Source of the DNA: Mesostigma viride
Taxonomy: Eukaryota > Streptophyta > Mesostigmatophyceae > Mesostigmatales > Mesostigmataceae
Assembly (NCBI GenBank): GCA_009746045.1
Contig: RPFO01000310.1
Location: 1,250,234-1,314,233, forward strand
Reading direction: 5' to 3'
DNA: 64,000 bases
Position numbers and translations under genes: made by a program. The first letter of the stretch is position 1, and the number at the start of each line of letters is the position of its first letter. The notes under the pieces are model-generated. The model did not search any database and had not been told where the DNA came from. It saw only the letters and a list, made by a program, of their open reading frames with translations. Positions 37,701 to 49,474 of the stretch are shown piece after piece.

Positions 37701-38235
37701 GTGGGAGTGGCTGCAACGCTTCCTGCACGAAGCCTCGGAGACGTCCCTGCGCCTGTTCAGCATCTGCGCGCTGGGCGGCGCCAAGTCCTGGTGGTCGGGC
37801 ATGTGTGCCGTGAAGAGGCTGACCTCTGCCAGCAACGGGGGCCTGCCAGAGTTCTCCCGTGAGTCGGGCTCCCTGTACCTCCCTCTCCCCGGTAACGACG
37901 GCTGCCCCTCGTATGAGGCGTTCAGCGCGCGCATGTTTGCGGCGCTCAAGGTGCACGGGGAGTACGGCCAGCGCACCGAGGCGCAGCGTGCCCAGAAGAT
38001 GGGCATGGAGGAGATGCAGGGTGTGGTGCGGGCGATGGCGGGGCAGGTGAGGGCGGGGGGCTGGTACCGCTGCCCCAACGGCCACCTGTACTGCATCACC
38101 GAGTGTGGCGGTGCCATGCAGGAGAGCACGTGCCCCACCTGCGGGAAAGGCATTGGCGGGAGCCAGCACCGGTTGAGGGGTGACAATGCAAATGCTCTGG
38201 ACGTGGATGGGGCGCAGAGACCTGCGTGGAACTGA
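34783..38235 (+). CDS. Coiled coil-kinase-HECT-like-RZ finger protein, terminal exon of gene B
   Basis: Same length (1,150 residues) and domain order as gene A, without indels, so key positions keep their numbers: beta-3 Lys418, HRDLKPEN Asp514, DFG Asp532, RZ ligands Cys1097/His1101/Cys1117/Cys1120. The Gly loop reads GRGVWRV: two of three Gly kept, the third replaced by Arg. Residues 385-440 match gene C better than gene A, although gene B is otherwise the closer duplicate of A, which suggests gene conversion. The HECT-like region again has LPEFSRE where the active-site Cys is expected. No stops or frameshifts, so the gene looks maintained. Confidence 0.85.
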   Translation, partial: DMKDAFAEIDWSARQLDPEPGLLSSLEGKVTIMQGTWTVAQLAHRMGVVVKSSALNAARLATQLRQEDQRSREQLAQAQAQEDVMHRKLAHLRRNSTDVAAARDRDDAVQAYASSLQALRETLEKKAGLSEQRLKQQLTLKETMGLFDNSQETLPARDAGKGLEPDMEATGQLALEQLRAVVKDCNDELMPAAVATQKAMEHLQACLEKQESIAAKLRGRLDAAVQSGQRFAASVLSQLKGETPEEDGRHARKMSEITSLREKEVRRMMALRESIPGTLSRMAAAQQESLLIKRQLRDTRNQIIDAEEDGRTGQLQQLKEKERALLEQASKLAAEQAMLSESLADAKLQQWYPDLLAQEERIKELHKFLPAGTSRDLIDNDWNLSKFRDSSGKPLIPGRGVWRVRLMEDWSGRQWVVKEMGPGPELRREVNRLKALQHPLVIPLERVFIDNNVAYLQMPYYKNGNLRDWVDSIVVSLKGAASLTTQQGAQIWSTMKQVFQAVAFLHRKGIVHRDLKPENVLLQDDGQIALCDFGVSHDVLAHLQTTKATLAMGGHTACYAAPEVLAGKGVSASNPYAEDLWSLGVMLLELAGTRLSWNAITSRLEDELGRPINTADLLVGKSKWHRDLITLADSLLQKDPDARPSADAVLACEFFQQDPSASQVQQNRHLLLLTSHLAKLRQSPQGGGRPKTHVMRLDVREGPGMVAPVLALFAREDVKPEETVVGEHAGVRIPLSEVLHNFFEAVVLPAAGLFEQGKGDGEDASGSGAASQVREGVAFLPRVCQARDAKAVETHRQRLRTVGKILAKAVLQCIHVPVQFCSALFCALVAKDDLTQYSTADCLEMLAEFDPTDARRMRVTLAMKHGDGESGITLGALMADAGADETVMTDANKDLLVRKAIHHRLVLTRAAELAEVRAGFLCLDWEPLLGVLSPFDLMTLFFGTDYLDVSRVSQAFQLDTASWEGREVQGQQVWEWLQRFLHEASETSLRLFSICALGGAKSWWSGMCAVKRLTSASNGGLPEFSRESGSLYLPLPGNDGCPSYEAFSARMFAALKVHGEYGQRTEAQRAQKMGMEEMQGVVRAMAGQVRAGGWYRCPNGHLYCITECGGAMQESTCPTCGKGIGGSQHRLRGDNANALDVDGAQRPAWN

Positions 38236-38982
38236 GTGGGCGCTGCTAGTGCACGGCCTGCAGCCATTCCACTACTTGGGCTTTTGTGATAATGTCATCG
38301 CCTCGTTCTACTTGGATTCGAACGGGCCTGGCATGCTTAGCTTGAGGTGCAAACAGCAGTGCACATGGGTTACAATGCAACGCGGACCATCCGCAGAGAA
38401 GGCCAGGTGCATCCTGCGCAAATTCAATGCGATGCTAAGCACACTGTTTGGTGTTGGCAGCTAATCTGCGGCAGTGCTGACAATGTTGGGGTGAAATTTT
38501 CATGGTGACACGCTCTCCTCTTCCATGCATTCTTTGGTACAAAGCCAAGGGCTTGATCCGTCACACCTTGTTGAGCCCTTCAAGTCTGCCTTGTACAACA
38601 GTGAACATTATTTGCCTAGTTTGTCCTAGTTCGCCTGCACAACCGGGATGTGGGTTAAGATTTGGGGAGATCTGCTACTCTTGACTGTGATGCATTCAAG
38701 TCGGTTACGTGCATGGGCCTGTGGAATGATGTCGGCAACAGCTAGGTGCACGCTAGCCACTTGCAGACGGGCATGAAGAGGTTTTGACGTTTGTAGCTAG
38801 CTAGTTATTGTCATAAGTACTGGTTGTCTCTTTGATACTGGTGCTTGCTACTGAATGGCACGCGTGCCAATCCTGAGGGGTGTTTCATCGATAAGCTGGG
38901 GAAAGGATGGCAATGAGAGAAGATTTTCAAGACAAAGTTTTAACAAATGGTCAATGGCAACATGGGAGAAAAATCTTCTGAT
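38236..38982 (+). other. 3' flank of gene B
   Basis: Conserved with the flanks of genes A and C. Interrupted at 38983 by a short retroposon. No coding sequence seen. Confidence 0.5.
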
Positions 38983-39142
38983 TAATTAATGAATTAATTA
39001 ATAAGCACGTGACTGCGTCACGTGGGTGCCAATACAGAGTAAAGGAACCTTCAACCCTATATACACAGTGAGAAGGAGGGAGGGCGCCCTAGCTTCTCTC
39101 ACTGCCGCAGGTGGGCAGGCCACAGAGCGCTCTCTCCACGGC
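38983..39142 (-). mobile_element. SINE-like retroposon (160 bp)
   Basis: Flanked by an exact 11-bp target duplication AATCTTCTGAT (38972-38982 and 39143-39153). The matching place in gene A's flank (about 10646) has the site once, uninserted. Read on the - strand it ends in CACGTGACGCAGTCACGTG followed by an ATTA-rich tail. The - strand LINE at 39680-40312 ends in the same 19-bp motif and a similar tail, consistent with mobilisation by that LINE. Confidence 0.75.
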
Positions 39143-39194
39143 AATCTTCTGATATAAAATGGAAAATACAAAAAAATAATGGCATGCATAATTT

Positions 39195-39680
39195 TTGTGT
39201 GTTGACAAGTGTGCCAACAACTTTGCTTTTATCTGCAAGAAGCACTACCTTGCTACTTTGCAACACGAGTTGGCGTCCAGCCCTACCTATGTTCAGCGTG
39301 CACAGTCCACCGCCAGTATCACGGCTGCTCATCGGGCTTTTCTGCACAGCCAAAACATTGTTGCTTGGGCATTCCTTAAGCGGCAGCGACGCGCCACCAC
39401 CACTACGTTCCCATATCTGTACCTCACTCTTCAGCTGCACAAAACTCCTGTTGCTTTGCGCACCATTGATGCGTCGCATTCCGCCCCACTGATGCCTCTA
39501 TCGAAACTCATCTGCCGTGCTTTGAATGCTCTTCTCCACGAAGCCAATGCGTGATGGGTGGAGGTGCTGTCGAATGCCGGGTATGAATGCGCTGGTAGTT
39601 GGATCGTCATAGAGTCAGCCCACGTACGCCTACGCCTTGCCGCCCTTAGCCGTTCTAAGACAGCAGCAGAGAAGCGTATT
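39195..39680 (+). pseudogene. Reverse transcriptase fragment, possibly Penelope-like
   Basis: Frame 39195-39554 has PYLYLTLQLHKTPVALR and SAPLMPLSKLICRALNAL, the N-terminal RT pattern (LxKxHKxP...) seen in Penelope-like and related elements. After one TGA the same frame continues (LSNAGYECAGSWIVIES, then RSKTAAEKRIN) until the LINE tail cuts it before the RT active site. Broken and partial. Family assignment is tentative. Confidence 0.45.
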
Positions 39681-40312
39681 AATAAATTTATTAATTAATC
39701 GACACGTGACTGCGTCACGTGAGCATAAGTCCTCAGTGGGAGGGGAACATGGGATGGAATGGATGGTGTAAGCTATCTAGGTCCGAGTTACAGGGGTGTG
39801 GGCACCGCGGCCCGAATCGCTATGAATGCCATACGCGGTCACACGCGGAGCCCCCACAGACTTGGGGACCGTGGTCTCCTTCATCACTACTTGCCATCTA
39901 TCCTTGCGTACCATCTGCCTCCATATTACAGACAAACCAGGAGGCTGCCCGGGGGTGAGCCCGTCACGTCTAGTGTAGCACATGTCCATGCCGAGTCTAT
40001 CACGAAAAGTCCACGGGTGGCGGCCCTGCCGTGCGCAGCCTGGGGCACGCCAGGTGAGGACATATCGCCCAGGCTGGGCTGGCTTGGTGCCAGCTAGTCT
40101 ATCTGATGTATCTACCTGATCTGTGCGGGCCAGGTGCCCGGCTAGGCCCAGGCGCCTGTGCCTAATAATGTGGGAAACATAGGGCAAATCAGCGTACAAA
40201 TCCTCATTACTAATGTGCACCCCAAAGGGGATGTCAAGGGCCTTGCGCAGCATCTTGGTGACGGCGCCGTCGAGTCGTTGCTCCAGCTCCTGCGTCAGTG
40301 TCCAGGTCCCGG
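39680..40312 (-). mobile_element. LINE 3' fragment with C-terminal coding part
   Basis: On the - strand, GTWTLTQELEQRLDG, TKMLRKALDIPF, DLPYVSHIIRHRRLGLAGH and LARTDQVDTSDR give the C-terminus of a non-LTR retrotransposon polymerase (a pattern common in RTE/CR1-like LINEs). The frame stops at 39777, and a short 3' UTR ends in CACGTGACGCAGTCACGTG and an AT tail near 39680. Truncated at 40312, where it abuts the composite repeat. Confidence 0.75.
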
Positions 40313-41100
40313 CCTCAAGCTTGGTGCTCTGAACCTGGACTGGTCCGGATCTGACTGGCTGGGAAACGCCAACAACAGCACGCCAGCAGGTCGACCCCTT
40401 GTACTGTGTGCCGATGATAGCACTCAGGGAGTGGGTACGCCAGCACGAGGGTGTACAGGCCACGGATACAGGGAGTGTCCCAGCAGTGGTGGGCACAGCC
40501 AAGGATCATTGTTTCAGCCCACATATCCTGCGAACTAAAAAGAGGGAACTGTACGCATGTTCGCCTCTGGTTACTGACACTACCTCAAGCATGCACAGGC
40601 ATCTGGCCCGCGCAGACAAGGCGGGCGCGTCAGATCGGTGAGCTGGCACCAAGCCCACCCGGCCAGCCCGGGCACGTTATCTCTACCTGGTCTCACCCTA
40701 GCTGCGCCACCCAGGTCGTCACCATTGGACCTTCCAGGACAGGCTCCGTCGGGGCATGTGCTATCCCTGAGAAGACAGGCGTGTGCCCGGGGGCATGGAC
40801 TCATCACGCATCTGGGGGCGGATGATCGATCCGCAAAGAGCGCTGGCAGAAGGTTGTGTTAGCCACAGTCCCCAAGTCCGTGGGGGAGCTGCGTGTGACG
40901 CGGATTGGCAAACAATGTGGGCGGTGGCGCCTGCCCTTGTACCACTACATAGACCGTTTGACGCATGCGCTTTCCCATCCATCCCACCCCACTCATGGAG
41001 GATTTATGCCCACGTGGCGCAGTCATGTGTTTTGATTAATCACTATATCATCAGCCAACATGGTCTACAAAGGTCTAAACCCCAGCTGGGCCCAGCACCC
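40312..41100 (+). repeat. Composite repeat, single copy in B duplicate
   Basis: Corresponds to 12240-13018 and 15080-15868. It contains a LINE 3' tail at about 40545-41045 (+), ending GGATTTATGCCCACGTGGCG. No Gypsy fragment is present here, unlike in the A duplicate. Confidence 0.65.
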
Positions 41101-42469
41101 CAGCCTGAAGGATAACTTGTGATTAGAAAGCGAAATAGAGGCATGCACACTTTCGTATCATGACACCACCAACGTCAGCCATGCACTAGAGGCCAGCTAG
41201 TTCGGGCGGTGCATGTAATGGAGACAAGAAAAGGTTACCAGCGACTGTCAGGCTTTCAACCCCGCAGTATCTGCTGAAGGCTTCCCCATGCACTCATGCA
41301 TTATGACGCAATATGACCACACCATCGATGCTCTCATACCTGGCAGCCACCCCAGATACCGCATGAGCAAAGGGACATGGGCTGGACACTCCCCACCCCT
41401 ATCTATGCCACCTGGCCACCCCAACCACCCAGGCAGCGTGGCCGAAGCTGCATGAAGGCTACATACAATGAAAAAAGGACTGGGCACAGGGGAAGGCCAT
41501 GCGCACAAATGCCCACGCGCATACGATCTTGTATGCTTGCACATAGGACTGCCCGACGTACCGGGAAGGGCAGGCAGCGGACCAATCACACGCCGGGTCG
41601 CCGGCCATGACTTCACCATTACTTCCTCGAGCTTGCTCGTGCTTCCCTGGTACGTGGTGCACCGCCCACCTGGTGCCGGACCAGCACCGCCTTCATCCAC
41701 AGGTCGGCCACTTTGATAGAGGCACAGAAGCGGCTTGTGTTCAACCTACTGGCTGGTATTCCGTATCTACCAGTCAATCGAGCCCTGACACTAACCTGTG
41801 TGGCTCTGGGGGCCAAGCCTTTCTCAGTTACCGGCAGGCACTTACTTGGCTGGTCATACGTCTTCCGTTTGGTTGAAAACTGCAACACCCCCAGTCCCCC
41901 CTCCTTTCTCTGAGGGTCATCGGTGCTGAGTCATCCCAGTCCATGTGGTGCAACCCAGGCCAGTACGAAGATCAAAAGCCTCCCTCTTCGCACCATATGA
42001 CAGGAATCCATTGTGCGCAGCTGAGGTTGCTGTCACAGCTCCCAAACAGCTGGCCCCCTCTTTCCTGCGCAGCCCTGCTGAAGTAAGTGCATGGAATATG
42101 TGGGGTACCATGTGATCGGTCAGGATGTTGGGTGGAGCTGTAGTCGCGTGACTAACGGGCGAAGAATGCAACTATCTGTGGCACTTGCTTGAGGAGTGCC
42201 AGAAGAGCATGCGAGGAAATGGGGACGGAGCAGTAGTGTTTAGGGGGGCGGCATGAGGTTGTGCATGTCGTGCTCAGGTGCAGAGGGTAAAATCGCAAAG
42301 AAAAAACAAAGCAGTAAAAACGACAAAGCTTAAAGACCCTTCCCCAGAAATGGAGTCTCTTTTCTCAGCACCACAAAGGGAAGGGGGTCATGCAGGGAAG
42401 GTTGGACCAGGTTAACTTCATCAACATTCCTTCCTTTGTACCCTTGCTAGGGGGAAAGGGGAAATCTCC
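41101..42469. other. Unrecognised non-coding stretch, copy B
   Basis: Counterpart of 15869-16867 plus a single diverged 88-bp unit near 42123 and spacer. No conserved reading frame. Confidence 0.4.
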
Positions 42470-42720
42470 AGGTTCAGGCCATAAGAAAGGGGATGTTGGC
42501 AAGCAGATGAATGCCACCGCAAGGGGACCAAACAAACTACCCGGTGAAGCACACAGGTTCAGGCCATAAGAAAGGGGATGCTGGCAAGCAGATGAATGCC
42601 ACCGCAAGGGGACCAAACAAACTACCCGATGAAGCACACAGGTTCAGGCCATAAGAAAGGGGGTGCTGGCAAGCAGATGAATGCCACCGCAAGGGGACCA
42701 AACTACCCGATGCAGGAAAC
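42470..42720. repeat. 85-bp tandem repeat, 3 copies
   Basis: GGTTCAGGCCATAAGAAAGG starts at 42471, 42556 and 42641. The A duplicate has one unit near 19240. Confidence 0.85.
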
Positions 42721-42738
42721 AGGCAGGGTTGCTCATCT

Positions 42739-43050
42739 AAGCAGCCTAGCCCTCAGCGGTACCTGATCCCGTCGCTGGCTAACCAAGGCATGCTGCAATA
42801 TGTTTGGAACCCATCGAAGCAGCCTGGCCCTCAGCGGTACCTGATCCCGTCCCTGGCTAACCAAGGCATGCTGCAATACGTTTGGAACCCATCGAAGCAG
42901 CCTGGCCCTCAGCGGTACCTGATTCCGTCGCTGGCTAACCAAGGCATGCTGCAATACGTTTGGAACCCATCGAAGCAGCCTACTGTAGCCCTCAGACGTA
43001 CCTGACCCTGTCCCTGGCTAACGAAGGCATGCTGCAATAGTTTTGGAATC
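42739..43050. repeat. 78-bp tandem repeat, 4 copies
   Basis: Counterpart of the seven-copy array at 19335-19872. The last unit is diverged and ends at the same TAG. Confidence 0.9.
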
Positions 43051-43199
43051 CGGGCCCTGCCTGGAATGGGGAGGTGTTAAGGAGGAAGGGAGGGGGGAAG
43101 AAAGAGAGCAGAAAGCGAGGCTGGCTAATCAACTTGTCATAATGTCGGTGTAATACCGAGCATCGCAATATCATCTCTCCTGCATGTCGAGGCAGAGTT

Positions 43200-45498
43200 C
43201 TTTCACGCCTGTCCTCAGACTAACACGACGGGAGAGCAGGATACTGAGATTGCTCGGATCAGCATAGAAGAAACCGAAATAAGCGCACTTTTTCGGAATG
43301 GCCTACCAGTCTACCGCACCTTGAAAGATCGGCGCCCCATGTCGGAATGCCAACCTGCAATGGCGTCATCCGGAGCGTTATCTTTAGTTTTCCGGGTATT
43401 GCCTCACAGAATTGAACAGAAAAACAAACATGTTGCCAACACCAACGCGCAGCTCAGAAGTTGAAATGGGCTTTCAGTGACGCGGAACGTTTGTAATGCC
43501 GCGGCAAACTGGGCTAACCGCAAAACCCAGGTTGTGCTCTGGCGGCGATCTCGAGGGCAGGACCCGTGATGACTAGGATTACGTAGCTCATGCGGCGAGA
43601 AGCGAACAGCGAAGAGTGACGTGCATTTTTCACTCCAAGAGTAGCCCACCCATTCCAGTCCGCAAAGCATATGGATTGATTCATGGATTATTGCTTTTCG
43701 TCGGCTGGCTTCAAGCATACACTGCAGTACCAAACTATTTTACTGCAATATGGGACTTGCGGGACCATCACGCCGGCCGGTACGGTGGGGCGGATCCTCT
43801 ACGCTTCCATAGCAACCTCTTTTGAATTGAGAGGCTTTCTATGACCGCCAGTGTACATAATGTTACTGGCAAGGCGGCAACCTTAGCCTGCCATTTCTTC
43901 CCTGTCGGGTTGTGTAGAGTATCTGTGGTGCACGAATGCATCGAGTGCACCTTCGACGTGCAATGCCACATGGCGTCGGGAGCAAAAACTTCTGATTTTG
44001 CGCAAGTCACGTGCCTCGGTGCCTCGCGCCACACGGTCCAGGCGCTGCCAGCGCATCGCCACCGAGGTACGTGCAACTTTATCCGAAGACAGGCAGAATT
44101 ATTCGCGCGCTACGCTTACGGTCAGTACGCCACAGACGGGGCTGCGGAGTGCGGACCGTAATCTAAAGCAAATTCCATGGCGCTGGGGACGCCAGGGAAA
44201 CGGAAAGACTAATGTTCCTTGCAAGTGTAATATACATCGCTTCCCCTGTCCCTTTCTCGGACTTCTTTCTTTCTACAAGTTAGTAGGACTTTCAATTCGC
44301 ACGAAGCACGGGGACCAGCCTGAAACTCTCAGTGGAATACGCCGACACAAATTAACTGAATTCGGCTGGAAGCCGACAGGTGATTTGGCTCGCCGTACCG
44401 TGTCGAGCCCGTAGATTATTTACATTCTGGCGACCTCCCATTTATGGTCTATATCCGTCGTCAACTCACACGCAGGGTTCCGACAAGGGCCGGGGGACAA
44501 CGCACGATAATGGTCAAGAGGGTGTGTGCGGGATGCTTAGTGCTAGCCAGACCGTTCCCTACCCTCTTAACACAAGATGAAACAGCTGTGAATAGGTGAA
44601 GGGGCTGCAAAGTTTTGCAATGCCATGCCTCGCATCGGTGAATAGCGGGGCGCGAGTAAGGCGGAACGACGAGGCTACCAAGCCTAGAACTCCTGGACTG
44701 CCGTCGGCTTGCCACCACGTTCTCGTATCTGAATAATGGTAAGAGACGGAGATATTGGCTTGTGCGCGCGTAACCTTCCGCACCCCCCCTGCACCTTGCA
44801 AGTCTGGCCTGCTGTACTGGAACATGCTTGCCCCTGTCGGTAGCGCATGCAAGCAAGCTGCATGGGGTGCCTTGAGTTACTACTTGTTTTCTTAACTGCC
44901 TCAAACTCCCATTCCGGTCTGTCCTCCCTGAATATCTTTTCTTATTGGTTGTATTTACTATCAAATATACGAAATCACTATTATAATCTTTTTGGACATC
45001 GAGAGGCACACCTCGGTTGTTGTGAGGTGGTATTCCTAAATTTGTCATATGTCAGGGATGGCTTTGGGCCAATGCTGGGAGCTAGACGTCTCAGGGATGC
45101 AAGCTGAGGGCAAGCATGCATCAGTGAATGTGGTGCGCGAGTGTCTCATTGCTTGCTTGGCCAGCATGCCTGGTTCCTGTGGATGCTGAGGGCAAGCATG
45201 GACCAGTGCATGGGGTGCGCGGGTGTCTCATCGCTTGCTTGGCCAGCATGCCTGGTTCCTGTGGATGCTGAGGGCAAGCATGGACCAGTGCATGGGGTGC
45301 ACGTGTGTCTCATCGCTGGCTTGGCCAGCATGCCTGGTTCCTGTGGATGCTGAGGGCAAGCATGGACCAGCGAATGGGGTGCACGTGTGTCTCATCGCTT
45401 GCTTGGCCAGCATGCCTGGTTCCTGTGGATGCTGACATACCTGTGTGTATGCTGGGTGGTTGTGCACGTCTTGGGATTCCTGTCGCTGCTGCGTTCAG
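43200..45498. other. Gene-free segment upstream of gene C, copy 2 of 3
   Basis: Matches 20025-22311 and 46365-48571. It includes an 82-bp minisatellite at about 45100-45440 (four copies) just before the ankyrin exon at 45499. No conserved coding frame. Confidence 0.45.
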
Positions 45499-45594
45499 GC
45501 CGACACCCCACTGCACCAAGCATCAGGGTTAGCTCGTTTCGACATTGTTCGAGAATTTGTCTCAAGGCGTGCAAGCGTGAATGCCAAGGGCAGA
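45499..45594 (+). CDS. Ankyrin repeat exon 1 of gene C (first found)
   Basis: A 96-nt, 32-codon, phase-0 exon from TTCAG to GTAAGT. Signature ADTPLHQASGLARFDIV, but the end is diverged (RRASVNAKGR). It may belong to gene C or be a stranded duplicate, because a second copy of its whole upstream segment follows. Confidence 0.55.
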
Positions 45595-46364
45595 GTAAGT
45601 TCAGGCTTGTTATCTGAGTTTGAAGCAATGCCACGCCCGCATGTAGTCATCATCATCCCACAGAAGGTAGGCAGCAGACTGTTGCCACGCATTCTCCCGA
45701 CGCGAGTGCTTTTCATTTCTGCAGCGGTTCAATACCTTTTCTTCTGAGGTTCGCTTGCATCTTGTTGTTTGTGCGCCAGGCAAAGGCTGCTGGCCTGAGT
45801 AAGTTACGAGACTTGTGGGCGCTAGCAACATGCTTGAATAGCACCCTGGCAGCAGGGGCTATGTCCAATAATTTTGTTTTTTTAAGCAATGCAAAAATGC
45901 CCCCCTCCGTGGGCTCTCAGTGGGCCCTTGCTTGTTGTGGTGCATCGCAGGCGTACCTGAGCTCAGCCGTGGTAATTTCCCCGTAGCTGTGGTGTGCAAC
46001 GTAGCTAAATTCTAATTATACATGCAGTAGCGTGGGAGCAAAGGAGCATTAAACTTTCAGAGGGTGAAGCCATCACAAATTAGGTAGGACGTGGGATGCA
46101 GTGTTCATTTCAAGCCGGCCTTTTATGCCCTTTGTTTGCACTAATTTTTCTGCATTGAACAAGTTCCCTCCAATGCATGTGGCCAGAGGAAAGTGTTGGA
46201 CCCCAAAAGAGGACAGGATTGGTGAAGGGGACAGGACATACCTAAAGTGCACTTTTCTGGAAAGCATACCTATGCATGGGATAAAAATCCCATGATGATT
46301 GGGGTCCATAAATATGATTTTTAAAAAAATTTCCAGCCACTTTTGGGGGACACTACATGTTCAC
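45595..46364. other. Spacer without recognised genes
   Basis: No supported coding sequence. The part near 46180 (GTGGCCAGAGGAA...) resembles stretches in other introns of the array (24080, 50290, 54110). Confidence 0.4.
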
Positions 46365-48571
46365 GCCTGTCCTCAGACTAACACGACGGGAGGACAGAAT
46401 ACTAAGATTGCTCGGATCAGCATAGCCAAAACCGAATTAGGAGCACTATTTCGGAATGGCCTACCAGTCTACCGCACCTTGAAAGATCGGCGCCCATGTC
46501 AGTATACCAACCTGCCATCCGGAGCGTTGTCTTAGATTTTCCGTGGAAAGCTGCGGACAGGACAGCATTTATGCAGATGCCATCTTGATAGCATATGCAA
46601 GCTTGCCGGGACGATAAATTTCCAATAGCGACGAGACCGTGACTTGCCATGACAGCTTGCCCCTCACGAGTTCCACAGAGAAACAGACATAGTGCCAACA
46701 CCAACGCGCAGCTCGGAATTTGAAATGGGATTCTGTGACGCAGAACGATAGTCATGAACGGTGTGAGTTGTGTGACAGACCGGGCAAACCACAAAGCCCT
46801 GATTGTACTCTGGCCGCGATCTCGATGACTAGCCGAAATATGTAGGTCATGCGGCGAGCAGGAAGCAGCGAGCAGCGAAGAGCAACGTACGTTTTTCATT
46901 ACAAGAGTCGCCCACCAATGGTCGTCTATGACCGTTCTCGTTAGCAAAGCATACTGCTATTGATTTATTTCTCTGCTGGCTTCAAGCACACAGTACTGCA
47001 GTATGGAACCTGCGGGACCGTCAGGCCGATATGGTGGGGCAGATCCTCCACGCTTCCACAGCAACCTCTTTTGCACGAGAGGCTTTCTGAATCCTCCAGA
47101 GTACATAATGTCACCGGCAAGGCGGCAACTCAGCCTGCCATTCCTTCCCTGATGCGTTGGCTGTCCTGCATGAATGCACATTCAACGTCCATGCACATGG
47201 CATAGCCTGGCATACCTGGCATAGCATGGCATCGGGAGAGATCGGGAGATAATTTGCGCAGGTCACGTGCCCCGGTGCCACGCCACACGGTCCAGGCGCT
47301 GCCAGCGCATCGCGCCCCCGAGGTACAACTTTATCCGCAGGCAGAATTAATATCGCGCTTAGCTTAGGTCAGTAGGTACGCAACGAACGCGGCCTAGTAG
47401 CGGGCCGTAATGGAATAAGACATGGCGATGCCAAGAAAACGGAAAGACTAATAATTACAATATATTGTGCAAGTTTACTTTTAATATAAAGCGTTCCCGC
47501 TGTCCTTTTCTCGGACTTCTCTTTGTCAACAATCTACATAGTTGCATGAACAATTCGATTCGAACGAAGCACGGTTACGAGCCTAAAAGTCACAGCGGAA
47601 TGCTGCAACCCACTTTAAAATTCGGTTGGCAGCCGGCAGGCGACCAAGTAATTGGCTCGCCGTACCGTGTCGAGCCACTAGATTGTTTACCATCTGGCGA
47701 CCTCTTTTAGTTTGTTTCCGTCCTGAATTCACATGCAAGGCTCCAGCAAGGGCCGGGGGGCAACGCATTTTAGCTGTTTACGGTACCAGAATAGCCAAGA
47801 GGTGGTGTGGACACTTCATGCTAGCCAGAAATGTTCCCTCCCCTCTGACTACGAAATGAAATATCTGTGAATAGATAAAAGGGCTGCAAAGTTTTGCGAT
47901 TCCATGCCTGGCATCGACGAGTAATGATGCGCGAGTAAGGGCGGAGCGAGAAGGCTGCCAACATTCTTGCACTGCCGTCGGCTTGCCACCGCATTGTCGT
48001 CTTTTAACAATGGTAGGAGATTGAGAGATTGGCTGGCGCGTGCATACAAATGGCCCCCCTCACCTTGCAAGTATTTCCTGCTATACTGGAACATGCTCAT
48101 CCTGTCGGTAGCACATCCAAGCAAGAATTGGGTGCCTTGAGTTACTCCTTATTTCCTTGACTGCCTAGTTTTTACTTAATCCTGGTAACTGTTTGGACTT
48201 TGTTTAGGCGTGCTCGCGCATACTCATGCCCTCGATCTGCAATCCCAGTCATCCCTCCCTGACTATCTTCTCTTCTTGGCTGCATGTACCAACAAAAATA
48301 CTGCTATCATTATATTAATCTTTCTGGTCAGACTAGCGGCACCCCTCAGTTATTGGGAGGTGGCATTCGTAAATTATACGGATGTCAGGGATGGCTTTTT
48401 GGACGACTGCAGGGAGCTAAACGTCTCAGGGGTGCAAGCTGAGGGCAAGCATGGATCAGCGAATGTTGTGCACGAGTGGTTTCCAGCATGCCTGGTTCAG
48501 GAATGCTGTTGTACCTTTGTGCATGCTGGGGGTTGTTCACGTCCTGGGATTCCTGTGACTGTTGCATCCAG
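46365..48571. other. Gene-free segment, copy 3 of 3
   Basis: Third copy of the 2.2-kb segment, with a TATA-like TTAATATAAA at 47481-47490 and a single 82-bp unit near 48440. It ends at the ankyrin exon at 48572. Confidence 0.45.
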
Positions 48572-48667
48572 GCGTACACCACACTGCACAAAGCATCAAG
48601 GGACGGTCGTCTCGACATTGTTCAACAACTTGTCTCAAGGGGTGCAAGCGCGAATGCCAAGAACGAG
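48572..48667 (+). CDS. Ankyrin repeat exon 2 of gene C
   Basis: A 96-nt, 32-codon, phase-0 exon from ATCCAG to GTGAGT. Reads AYTTLHKASRDGRLDIVQQL, then SRGASANAKNE. The TPLH core is TTLH. Confidence 0.65.
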
Positions 48668-49375
48668 GTGAGTTCAAGGTTATTATCTGAGTTTGAAACA
48701 ATGCCACACCCGCGTGCAGTGCGCAAGGTAGTCAGCCGACTGTCACCAGGCCTTCTCCCAACGCGAGTGCTTTTCGTTTCTACCGTGGTTCATGCTCATG
48801 TGCTCATGTCACAAAGAGCTAGGGAGTGTTTGTCCATGTCATCCTTCCAAGACTGTTGGTGTGCTGCAAATACTCGCCCTATCCCTGGAGTTACCAGGTC
48901 CTTTTTTCCTCAGAGGTGGATGGGAGGCACAGGCCTGTGCTTTTTTCGTTGTGTGTGGCCCTATGTGTATACCACTGTCTGTATAACTGACCTCGCACCG
49001 TCTCTGCATTACCAACTGTACTTATGGCTTGGTATGGCAGGTAGGGGTACTTGGTATGGCTCCATCTATTTGTCCACTTTCCCGGGGCCAGGTAGCACTG
49101 CTAGCTCTCGGCAGGTTGTGGGTGGTGATTGTGAACACAAAGGGGTGGGCCAGGCAGGCATGGCACGGCATCTTGCACCGGCCAGGAGGGCAGTTTGTCA
49201 AGGCTGCAGCACTGGCTGTGATCAGAGACAATGGCGGCTTTGATTGGTGCGGGATCCTTTTAGCTGCTCAACACAACGGGTTCCTGCGGCTGCTGACATG
49301 CCCATGTGTTGCGTGGCTGTTGTCATGCGACTGGCTTGTCACGGGACGTGCGCGGCTGCTGCACCCCACCTCCAG

Positions 49376-49474
49376 TATGGGAGTACCCCGCTGCATGAGG
49401 CGTCCGAAAATGGCCATGTGAACGTGGTCCAGCATCTCCTCGCAAGCGGTGCAGATGTGACTGCCAAGGACAAG
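49376..49474 (+). CDS. Ankyrin repeat exon 3 of gene C
   Basis: A 99-nt, phase-0 exon from CTCCAG to GTCCGT. Signatures: STPLHEASENGHVNVVQHL and GADVTAKDK. Confidence 0.75.
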
